The notes beneath the pieces were generated by a model that was not told the origin of the DNA, did no database searches, and was given only the letters and a program-made list of their open reading frames with translations. Below, piece after piece: positions 55,301 to 64,000 of a stretch of 64,000 nt of DNA. Positions within the stretch are counted from its first letter, which is position 1. The number at the start of each line of letters is the position of its first letter. The translations under genes and the position numbers were made by a program. Source of the stretch: Gerris lacustris (Eukaryota; Arthropoda; Insecta; Hemiptera; Gerridae); assembly GCA_951217055.1 (NCBI GenBank), contig OX578278.1, positions 47,071,574 through 47,135,573 of the forward strand, given 5' to 3'.

Positions 55301-58300
55301 ATCCAAATACCACTAATTTATTTACTCAGCCCGAAATACACAGCACACTATATGATTTGGAAGGTATAGGTTCTTCTAAGCCTATAAAGGTGCTCTTATA
55401 AATTCTTTTTACGATCCGCCATCTTGATTTCAAGATAGTGGCTATTTATATGTAAAATTCAAGTCAAAATCTCCGCAACCATTTGCACTTGATCCTTAAA
55501 TTTTGTTAACTTTAGTGAAAGGGATTTCCAATCATTCATTTGTATTCTAGTTTGCGGGCGCAAACTAGAATTAAAATATATTTATAGGAATTTTTTTATG
55601 TGAAACCAATAACCATAATTATTACTTCTGAAATCGTTGTTTTGGTTAGGTAATTTCTATAAAATGTTAATAGTTAATATCTGACAAGAAAGGATTTTCC
55701 AAAATTCAATCTCTAAAAGGGAAAAATTAAAAAAGAAGGGAAATTGTGTTCAGATAGATATTTTGATGCTGGGAAGTTAATATTTGATTAAGGGTCCTTT
55801 TTTAATTTGTTAGCAAGCACCTGTTTATAAAATATAATTCCAATTTTATTCCAAAATGAGTAGGTGTTACGAAGGGAGATGGGGTAATAGAGGAGGTACA
55901 ACCCTCTGCTGCTAGGAAGTAAACTCGTAAAGAAAACTAATCAATCACTTATGGATTTTCTTAAATTATATTGTTTCACATAATTGTAGATATTATAGTA
56001 AAAAGTATAAAATCTTCAACATCACCCATAGCTTAAAAATTTTAATGTTTCTTTGTAGTAGGTTATAAACCTATCAAATTTAAAAAAGTACAATTTCGTA
56101 GAGAAGCATGACTAGCTAGGATAAATAATAAAATAGCTTGAATATTTACATGAACAATATTAATTATATCGTGTGAGACTTTATATTGACTTAACATTAG
56201 TAATGAAATCGTATTTTAAGGCTAAAATATTTATTTACAAGATACAATTTACCTCACTCCCCTTAATTTATTTAGTTAACATATGTCTTTTATCTTTATT
56301 AATAATTATGTACAAGAGAGACGAGTTAATTTAAGCCAATTAATCAAATTCTCATCATTCATTATAATAATACAGATATTTTGGTTCAGATTTAAAATAA
56401 ATTAATAGTAAATAATAATAAAACTAATTTATGCTCTTTCCGCCTATCTTGATCTTTATTTTTATAAGTAAATTAGTTATGTTAAAATGCTAATATTGCG
56501 GAGAAAAATTTAAAGGTGAAACCCACAAACTTTTATTATCTTTATTCTTATATGTTACTAAATAAATTATTTAAAATGAAAAATATTGTAGATAGCTTCA
56601 TAAGTTTTATGCAAATATTTGCGTAAACTGTAAAAACAAAATTATAGAAGTTATTAACAAATAACAGATCCATTAGATATTAAAATATACATTAAGGCAT
56701 TATTATATTTTTTTAAGTGGGGGTTTTATGTGGTCACATATTGTGCTTAAATTAATTACTTTTCTCCTTGTAGATTTTTATTTCATACAGTAGGAAGAAA
56801 GTCATCTAGTTGGACGAAGACTGCTCTTGTCCAAACGTATTATGAGCTGGTGTTACCTGCCCAATAAAATCAATTATCTCCTGGTCAATCAAGAATGGTA
56901 AATAAATAAATAAATAAGCATCCTTTCGAATCCATTTTTATACAGTCGCACGCAGTTTTAAAGCTCTGTGCCATACTAATTGGCAAACTATTTTATTTTT
57001 TTTCAATATCACATGTAATCGGAAGTATAAAGCAGTAAATAATATAACACAAGAACAATAGCATTCTTCTGAAACTTTTTTTTCCTTGTGTACCTTCTTA
57101 ATTTTTAGTAATGTAGAAAGGTGTCTTTTTTAGTGATGTAGTATCTCTAGTATCATGTAGCTCAGTCAATATGTTATATATTTTATTATTTCTAGACTAA
57201 GTAACTAGTAGACTTGTTTCTATTTTTGTTTCGAGTGTACAGTGTATAAGCAAATTCAAGGCCATGCTTTTATTATTTTATATTTTTAATTTATCTTAAA
57301 GCTGCATTTTTGGATCTGTCGACTTCACAATTTATATAATTTTACCGTGTCTTTGTAGACTACAAGCTTTGTTGAGTCGTGATCGCGATTTTATTCTTCT
57401 TTAGAGTTGGACATTCCTTACTCTTCTATCACCCTCCTCAGAAAGAAAGTAATTTTTACAATAAAAAACGGTATGGTAAGTATCACTTGGAAAATTGTAT
57501 GTTATTATTACTATTTGTTTTTAATTTAATCAAAATATTTTTTTATTTTAAAAATAAATTGAAATTATTAATATAAAAGTCAAAGAAAACTACTTAGATA
57601 TTGCTGTACAATTCTGTATTATTTATAAGATAATTTTGTTTATACAATTGAATTTATTACATCGCTTGATGCTTTAAAAATGTAATCTTTTTGTTACTTT
57701 TGTTTTATGATTTAGGCATCAAAGATTTTTGGAATCTTATTAAATTTTTTTATAAGAATTCTGAATGTATAATTCTCAGATGAATGGGTTATTTCTGTGG
57801 TTAAAGAAAACTGCCTTCCCTGCCTTGCGTCTCAGTGCGTGCGGGCGCTCCATCCGGCCGAATTTATCCTTCCTTCACGGGATTCTTCAGATTTTTTTTA
57901 TTATAATCCGTTATAACAGTAAAAAAAGAAAGTTCAGGTAAGTTGTCAGCTATACATAATTCTGAAATCCTTCAAGTACCATCTATTTTATGTTTTTGTT
58001 CTCTCTCTCTTTGTTTTTATTCTATGTATGTACAGTATTTTACTGGTTCGCATTGCTTTCAACCATTTACGGCTTTTGTTCTTCTCATCTACTTAGAAGT
58101 AAACTGTATAGAAGTTAACTGTAACATTGTTGCTATGAATGGTTTTAATATGTGGTCAGTACTCAAAGCTTCTATAATAACTTTATATCCTTTAGTTAGA
58201 GGTTTTAGCCATTATATCCAATTTAATCTATATCTACAAAGGAGATTAAAATAAGTTCAATTATCGTCTGTATAGGTTTAGTTTTAATGTTCTATTGGCT

Positions 58301-61160
58301 TAGACTAGAGGCTTGAGAACGTGTTATCAAGAGATATTATATTACAAGACATAAAATTTTTGTATATAATTTTCTCATGGATAATAATAGAACCATTAAA
58401 ATATAACGATGCTATGTAATGGAACTTTACAAATCATTCATAACCTTCTTTGTCTTTGTGTGTTTTTAATTTTTATTTTAAATATGTAGTTGTATTAAAT
58501 TTTAGTATAACTATTGATTAACAGTAGGTACATAAGATAAAATTGTATATAGTGTATATAGTACATAGCCTATATGTATAATCATATTTAAATATTTAAT
58601 ATGGGCGATGTGTATGTAATCTAGAATCTATATTCGATGTAGAATAATGAAAGATGGCTTATACTGATGAGATTCCATGATTTTTATTGGTATAAATAGG
58701 TAATGAACTATACACCATTTTTCATTTATAATTCACGTGAATGAACAATGTTATTCACTATTCCATTCACTATATAATTAAACTTGAAATAAGTAAAACT
58801 AATGCTAATTATTGGGTAACGCGAGTAGATAAACGATTTTTTCAGTTTTCTGATTTATGTATTCATGTATTCTAATTTTTAATTCAATTTTTAAGTTTTT
58901 GGTAGTTTTCATACTACGGAAAGTTAAATTTTAATTTAAATCAAATTATAATTATTATTAACTACGGGAAACAGACAGTGAAAAATAATTTTTAATTAAA
59001 TAACACTTTTTCCCCTGTTTTTCCATTTTACCCCCCTCTTATATGAAAATATAACAAAAGTGTACGTAGGTGTACTTTTATTAGGTACCCTTTGTACCCA
59101 AAAGTAATAAATGTACAGAAATTATTTTATAATCGAGTTCCTGGCATTATATAAAACCATGTATACCAATTTTCATTCAAATCGGATCAAAAATAGTAAT
59201 ATTTCTAATTTTTAATTGAAATTTTTTCTTGTTTTTCCTTCTTACCCCCCTCTTATGTGAAAATATGACGAAAGTGTATTCATAACAACAATTACTGTAC
59301 TCTAAAAAAGCTTTCCAACGACATTAATCATGTACAATTTTGACTTTTGTACCCCATACCCCGTACCCCTGTCTACGAAATTTAAATTATTTTAATTTAA
59401 ATTTCCTTTTTCATTTGGAAATCATAAAAACCTTCTCCATAAAAAAAATGTATTGAACAAAACAAATACATTTTTTTACTTAAACCTGAGCTTAAAACAT
59501 ACATAAGGTACCATTTGTACCCAAAAGTTCTAAATGTTCACAAATTATTTTATAATCGAGTTCCTAGTATCATATAAAGGACGTACACCAGTTTTCATTA
59601 AAATCTTAATATTTCTAATTTTTAATTAAAAATAATTTATTTGCAGTTGAAAAGGACTAAAACCAAAAAAAGGTTTCTAGGATGACCTTAAAACCTTAAA
59701 AATAAATTAATTAATGAGTAATTATGGGATTTAAATAACTGAGTGAGAAATGTGTGATCAATTTATCAGACCAATTTCTTTTAGCGAATTTTCAAAGAAA
59801 ATTAAACTATTGGAATGGCTTCAAAATTTTAGTAAAGCAAATTTTTGAAATTTTTTTTCATGGAAATCCGTTTTAGACCATTGCGAATCGATTCCAAAAT
59901 TTTAACACTTTTTTATGCATGTATGTACATATGTGTCACTCCAAACGATATCTCCTCTTAGGATGCACTTGAAAATTTAAAACAAATTTTAAAATGTCAA
60001 TAATATCAAAAGAAAGGATGAGTTCGCTGGCCAGAATTTTTGGAGTTCATTTAGGGGTCAAATTTTGACAATTTAGGGTCAAAAAACGTGTTTTTCCTTT
60101 TTACCTCCCTCTTATGTGAAAATATGACAAAAGTGTACACAAAAGCAATTACTTCACTCTTAAAGAGCTTTCCAACGACATGCATCATGATGGGTATATA
60201 CTATTTTGACTTTTTTACCCTGCTCCCCTGTGTACCAAAATTTAAATTTTGAAATCATATAATCTTTCTCCATGAAAAAATACATATATGTGCCAACTTT
60301 TATGGCGAGTGGTCAAACGGTGTCGAAGTTTATAAATCACAAACAGACATCCATTTTTATATAACATATAGATTATTATACTTCTGGAATAATAGTTAAA
60401 TAAGTTATTAAGCCTTTAAAAAGCAATAATATAAAAATATAGGTATAACGCCAAAAAGGTAACATATTAATTCCAATGTATTTTGTTCAAAACTAAGTTA
60501 TTCCTGTATTTGATAGAACTTATTCAAACTTAATTATAATCGAAGTGTAATCTTGATTATATTATATTGTAATATTGTGTATTATTAATTACATCTTGAT
60601 GCTATGTATGTAGTATAATAACCATTAATAATATAATTATAACCTCAATACATATTAAAATCAACTTACATTGTAACTTTTGTATTACCATTGCTTAATG
60701 CCGATTTATAACCAAAAATTAAATAAACTATATGTATAATATGATGAATAAAAGAAGAAATTAGTAATACCTATTAAGGTTATTGCAATGGCAAATATTT
60801 AATTAAAAACAATTGCTGTTATATTATTATAAAAAATTAAAAATTAGATATTTCATTTTTTAAAGTTTAATTATTAAATTTTATTATTTTTTAAGTTTAT
60901 TATCTTAAATTGTACAAAGAATAAATATTTAGTAATTATTATTTATAAATGAACCTCTGTTTTAACATATATTAAAATGTAAAAAACTAAGTTAAAATTA
61001 GGAAATAAAATTATAATAATAAAGTTAATATGCACCGGTAAATGATGTATTAAATTATGCTTACCTAGAACGATGATAAAAGACATTTTGACAGTTTTAA
61101 CTTTAGCCTGTGGGATGATCCCTCTTGAACTTGCTCTTCGTGAGTCATCTGTCGAATCTT
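52141..61160 (-). CDS. CCAP receptor/NPSR-like GPCR, partial (two exons)
   Basis: This rhodopsin-family neuropeptide receptor is seen only from the third intracellular loop to TM7. Exon 61160-61065 encodes [20 protein letters not shown] and MSFIIVL, the end of loop 3 and start of TM6. It splices in frame to 52315-52141, which gives [19 protein letters not shown] (TM6 with CWSP), an extracellular loop, and [20 protein letters not shown] (TM7 with NPxxY). The pattern matches insect crustacean-cardioactive-peptide receptors, related to vertebrate NPSR. In insects CCAP signalling acts at ecdysis and on heart and gut muscle. TM1-TM5 lie beyond 64000; the tail exon was not found. The 8.7-kb intron is full of repeats. 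The exact subtype (CCAPR versus another NPSR-like receptor) is likely but unproven. Confidence 0.88.
52871..53295. mobile_element. Palindromic MITE in GPCR intron
   Basis: About 38-bp inverted ends: AACTTGGTTTATGACTTCGT at the left and ACGAAGTCATTAACCAAGTT at the right, continuing with GGCAGTAGAATT versus its inverse. Poly-G/poly-C runs near both arms strengthen the symmetry. No coding sequence. Target duplication not identified. Confidence 0.75.
53560..53745 (-). repeat. Family-4 repeat (minus)
   Basis: Read on the minus strand it contains GGTACGGAAGCACTGG-type sequence, GGCAGAAATCCGTTTCAGAA and GGTCCCGTGTCTGTCAGTCT, in family-4 order. It faces the plus copy at 53945. Confidence 0.75.
53945..54330 (+). 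repeat. Family-4 repeat (plus)
   Basis: TTACCGAGGGTAACGGAAGC, CCAAGACAGAAATCCTTTAC, GGTTCCGTGTCTGACTATTG with a GGTC/TGTC run, and GACCGATTTTAATAACATTT. It forms an inverted pair with 53560-53745. Confidence 0.8.
54649..54974 (+). mobile_element. Family-2 Helentron-like element, internally deleted
   Basis: It has the same 5' end (AGGGGTTTGTAGACACTTCT, 'gccgagggtgatgtgtccgt') and the same 3' end (AACCCTAAAAAGTACTTCCC) as 50313-51500, but only 326 bp between. The 287-bp tandem units are absent. The 3' hairpin is half deleted. Confidence 0.8.
54975..56789. other. GPCR intron, nothing recognised
   Basis: AT-rich. A 37-base plus-strand island at 55031-55067 with splice-like borders is noted under rejected items. 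No element ends were seen. Confidence 0.45.
56790..56925 (+). repeat. Possible truncated retroelement with AAATA tail
   Basis: GC-richer sequence (GGACGAAGACTGCTCTTGTC...CCTGCCCAATAAAATC) ends in TGGTAAATAAATAAATAAAT, the tail style of SINEs and LINEs. Only the 3' end is present and the family was not identified. Confidence 0.4.
57820..57890. other. Isolated GC-rich patch
   Basis: GCGTGCGGGCGCTCCATCCG and its flanks stand out in AT-rich intron. No open frame, splice pattern or element end is convincing on either strand. Confidence 0.3.
58970..60372 (-). mobile_element. Helitron-family element, minus strand
   Basis: On the minus strand it starts TCTATATGTTATATAAAAAT at 60372 right after an A, the same 5' end style as the Helitron at 16322. 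The body holds successive units with ACCCCCCTCTTATATGAAAA and GTACCC-rich landmarks (58995-59370, 59500-60240). The 3' hairpin and CTRR end were not located, so the left limit is approximate. Confidence 0.65.
61065..61160 (-). CDS. GPCR exon: third intracellular loop to TM6
   Basis: On the minus strand the acceptor AG is at 61162-61161 and the donor GT at 61064-61063. It encodes 31 whole codons: [20 protein letters not shown], then [11 protein letters not shown]. The basic [11 protein letters not shown] stretch is the G-protein-coupling end of loop 3 in NPSR/CCAP receptors. It joins in phase to 52315. Confidence 0.88.
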   Translation of the reverse strand, partial: KIRQMTHEEQVQEGSSHRLKLKLSKCLLSSF

Positions 61161-61365
61161 CTGTAATATAAATCAACATAGTTGTACATTGTATTTTCAC
61201 AGTTAATCCTTAGTTTATTTTCTTTGGATGATTAATAAAAAATAGAAATTAAATTGATGATAGGTTGGATGATTTTAAATTCCCCTTTTAAATTATCCCT
61301 TTATATGACGCTACAAATTTTTCTAATCACTGTTTTAAACCAAATAAATGATTTTTTCCTGTCTA

Positions 61366-61950
61366 TTAGCGAATTTTCGAAGAAAATTAAGCTATTGCAA
61401 TGGCTTAAAAATTTTTGGAAGTTTTCTCCATGGAAATCCGTTTTAGACCATTCTTAATCGATTCCTGAAATTTAACACTTTTTTATGTATGTATGTATGT
61501 GCGCCACTCCAGACGATATCTCAAACCTAGGATGCACTTAAAAAATCTAAACAAATTTTAAAATGTCAATAATATCAAAAGAAAGGATGAGTTCGTTGAC
61601 CAGAATGTTTTGTCCATTTAGGGGTCAAATTGTGACAATTTAGGAGTCAAAAATAGCATAAAAACGTGTTTTTCCATTAACCCCCCTCTTATATGAAAAT
61701 ATCACAAAAGTGTACAAAACAACAATTACTGTACGATTAAAGAGCTTTCCAACGACATGCATCTTGAAGGGTAAATACTATTTTGACTTTTGTACCCCGT
61801 ACCGTGTACCAAATTTTTTTTTTCACCCATCCAAATTATAAACAAAATTTTCCTATATTATAATAAGCCAATAATACGCAGATTTCTTTGAAAATTTCTA
61901 AAGTCATGGTGCATGACTGTTACTGGTCTTTTTTTAATGTGAAATTTTAG
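61366..61950 (-). repeat. GTAC-rich Helitron-family repeat, copy 3
   Basis: It matches 24340-24960 in reverse ('gcgaattttcgaagaaaatt', 'ggaaatccgttttagaccat', ACCCCCCTCTTATATGAAAA, 'gagctttccaacgacatgca', 'cacccatccaaattataa'). It is closer to copy 1 at its left end than the 59640 copy. The small ORF 61254-61457 is spurious. Confidence 0.75.
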
Positions 61951-62099
61951 AGCTAAATTGAAGGTTTTCAGTCTCAGGAGAAATCTTTTCAAGTATGGAT
62001 TTTTAAATGAAACAATGATATAATGCAAAATATGTCAAATTATAATTTATTCCTATACATAATTTCATCTAAACTGATTTTTTCCCCGGGGAAGCAATA

Positions 62100-62363
62100 G
62101 TCCACAGGCCACCATAAGAAGTGAGTCGCTGATTGATAAAGTTTTCTTACCTTATGGAATCGCTTATTTATGCCTTGTCCACCGATGAATTGGGTATATG
62201 GCAACTGGGCGCTGGGCCATTTCTTTTTTGTTGACATGCCAAACTTGCCCTTCTGCGGGAACATTGAAAAGAGATAGATAAAGTTTTGATTTTCACAGGA
62301 TCGTTTAATTAAATTATTTAAAAAAAAGTGGTAAAGGTGGCCACCGATATGAGTGGGCCGTTT
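62100..62363 (-). repeat. Left arm of 264-bp inverted repeat
   Basis: It pairs with 62413-62676. By eye I count five mismatches and no length difference over 264 bases (about 98% identity), with a 49-base loop. A transcript through it would fold into a long near-perfect hairpin. The left arm on the minus strand keeps intact splice borders around the exon-like segment. Confidence 0.9.
62151..62252 (-). other. Exon-like segment in left palindrome arm
   Basis: On the minus strand a pyrimidine-rich TTCAATGTTCCCGCAG acceptor, 102 open bases and a donor AAG|GTAAG enclose 34 codons (KGKFGMSTKKKWPSAQLPYT, then FIGGQGINKRFHK). The phase is 0-0. I do not recognise the protein. It may be a captured host exon. 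The mirror copy is at 62524-62625, where the donor is weakened to AAT|GTAAG. Confidence 0.4.
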
Positions 62364-62412
62364 TCTTTTTAACGTCCCCGCAAAGCGATATGTTTGGGGC
62401 GGTGGACACCCC

Positions 62413-62676
62413 AAACGGCCCACTCTTATCGGTGGCCACCTTTACCACTGTTTTTTAAATAATTTAATTAAACGATCCTGTGAAAATCAAAACTTTATCT
62501 ATCTCATTTCAATGTTCCCGCAGAAGGGCAAGTTTGGCATGTCAACAAAAAAGAAATGGCCCAGCGCCCAGTTGCCATATACCAAATTCATCGGTGGACA
62601 AGGCATAAATAAGCGATTCCATAATGTAAGAAAACTTTATCAATCAGCGACTCACTTCTTATGGTGGCCTGTGGAC
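62413..62676 (+). repeat. Right arm of 264-bp inverted repeat
   Basis: This is the partner of 62100-62363. The loop 62364-62412 itself contains the partly complementary TGTTTGGGG and CCCCAAAC. The 127- and 117-codon open frames reading out of the palindrome in both directions are the same sequence twice and are not two genes. Confidence 0.9.
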
Positions 62677-63888
62677 TACAACTTTTACTGTTTCATTGGT
62701 ATCTAAGGTATACTACAATGAAACCCTCGGAAACTGTTTATTGAGATTTTGTCTTGAATTTTGATAGTAAACTAAATTCATTATTCGATTCACCTTAATT
62801 ATGGTATGAATTTTCAGGATATGAATAAAATATTTATTGAAGTTTGCGTAGGCAATGGTTCTGCATGACCAAAAGTGATCACGGGAAATTTTTGGACGTT
62901 GAAAGGAATTAATTTCTTAAAATCTCAAATAGAAAAAGTAAAAATATGAATATTACGATTTCTCTTTTTGTCCCTGTTTAATTATGCTTACTTATATACT
63001 TAAGAGCTTCTATTTTTTAACTCACCATTTGTTAATGAGCTTTTTGTATAAATACATTTATGTTTGTTAGTTTATTTCTTTGCTTGTTCATCTCTAAACT
63101 ACTGGAGCTTTTCACAAGTCTGTCCTTTCTCATACATTAATTAGTTTACTGATTACATCTAGATTGGGTGAAACTATTTTGTATTTACTATAATTGTTAA
63201 ACAAGAAATTAATCAAGTATCCTTCTTTTAGTTCAAGTTCTTCATTTTGTTCGTTTGATTTTTGCTCTATTTGCTTATCAACTGGTATCTTTCGTCTGAA
63301 CATTCTTTACGTTCCTTTTCTTTCTCCTCTTGAAGTTTGCACTTCTGTTACCAAAGATATGTTTACTTTAATATTAACATCTTATGACTTTTCCTGAGTA
63401 TTGTTTTATACGTTTCCTTTCAGCTGATGGAAATCTTGACTAAGATTTTGTAATATAATAAATTTGTTTTATTGATTTTACCGCTTCAGTAAAATATATT
63501 AACTGTGGTTATACTGATCTAGAATAGAATATAATTTTTCTGTAAAACATAAGTTCTATAAAAATTTTCCATTTGAGTGTTAATTACATATATCCCTTTT
63601 TTATAAAATGTTTAATCTATCTTCTAGTGGCGGTATATAGTTTTGTATTATGAATACAATTTTAACTTATAATTGTCTTCACGATTTTAATATATTTTCA
63701 TAAATGAGCTAGAATTTCTTGTGCAAAAAATGAAATCAACAATAAAACAGAAAATAAAAAAACAAAAAATAATAAAAAATAAATAATTACAAGGTACAGT
63801 ATCTTCTCAAGGTGTGATTGGGGTTTTTGTTATCATGATTTGGATTAGTAAATATTATTTATTTTATTGATTAGATTTGTATATTTTT
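62677..63888. other. GPCR intron/upstream DNA, nothing recognised
   Basis: No TM1-TM5 exon of the receptor and no element end was seen. The Ser-rich 67-codon plus frame (63194-63397) looks like chance. Confidence 0.45.
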
Positions 63889-64000
63889 AGGGTTTTGTAG
63901 ATACTTCTCAAAACCCTTATACCGAGGGTGATGTGTCCGTCCGTCCGTCGCTCTTTGGTTCATAGGGCCCGAACCGTTTAAGCGAAAGTGCTGAAATTTG
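63889..64000 (+). mobile_element. Family-2 Helentron-like element, cut by window end
   Basis: The 112 bases visible match 50313-50424 with only one difference that I can see. They include the AGGGTTTTGTAG hairpin and the CCGT microsatellite, so this copy is recent. The rest lies beyond the window. Confidence 0.9.

Noticed and set aside
57943..58254. 103-codon plus ORF
   Set aside because: It is hydrophobic and low-complexity with an internal EVNC repeat, no recognised domain, no splice or promoter context, and lies in an intron of the opposite-strand receptor gene.
62040..62706. Two overlapping, opposite ORFs of 127 and 117 codons
   Set aside because: They are the same sequence read out of the two arms of a palindrome, so they are not two genes. 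Only the 102-base exon-like core is kept as a weak feature.
63194..63397. Search for TM1-TM5 exons of the receptor near the right edge
   Set aside because: No DRY motif, TM-like exon with splice borders or receptor-like frame was seen on the minus strand between 61160 and 64000. These exons must lie outside the window.

Overview
The window is AT-rich nuclear DNA from an arthropod, almost certainly an insect. It has short exons in long introns with GT/AG borders, and dense DNA transposons, rolling-circle elements, SINEs and a LINE. I cannot name the species. Only two host genes are supported, both incomplete.

(1) Plus strand, 1653-15149: the last nine coding exons of a MAP4K3/happyhour-type germinal-centre kinase. 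They carry the proline-rich linker and the whole C-terminal CNH (citron homology) domain. The kinase domain lies upstream of the window. The gene's introns hold a hAT MITE (4155-4454), a palindromic TTAA-flanked MITE (5342-5696), SINEs, a sense-oriented RTE-like LINE (9634-13550) and a mariner scrap.

(2) Minus strand, 61160-52141: two exons of a rhodopsin-family GPCR (third intracellular loop through TM7), best matching the insect CCAP receptor / NPSR group. Its first five helices lie beyond the right edge. The two genes converge across about 37 kb of transposon-filled DNA.

Region by region: 15-30 kb is AT-rich intergenic DNA with a complete-ended non-autonomous Helitron (16322-18242), a possible extra terminal exon (23525-23579) and two copies of a repeat that differ by an internal inversion. 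30-36.7 kb is a stack of hAT elements. Three are nested inside one another and a fourth lies alongside; each has matching terminal repeats and 8-bp target duplications, and one carries a dead DUF4371-type hAT transposase. 38.2-42.3 kb is a pogo-like TA-flanked element with an array of inverted 15-bp motifs, invaded by a head-to-tail dimer and a reverse copy of a microsatellite-bearing repeat. 42.6-52 kb holds more repeats, a G-rich tract, a 5S-rRNA-derived fragment and palindromic MITEs. 52-64 kb is the GPCR and its intronic repeats, ending with a 264-bp, about 98% identical inverted repeat whose arms each contain an exon-like stretch.

The strongest structural theme is that three unrelated-in-sequence repeat families share one architecture: a 5' hairpin whose stem recurs inverted near the 3' end, a TGTC/CCGT microsatellite near the 5' end, and a 3' terminal hairpin before a T-rich junction. 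This is the layout known for Helentron-associated (DINE-1-like) elements. I see no bacterial-type operon, CRISPR array, viral genome or obvious new enzyme system.
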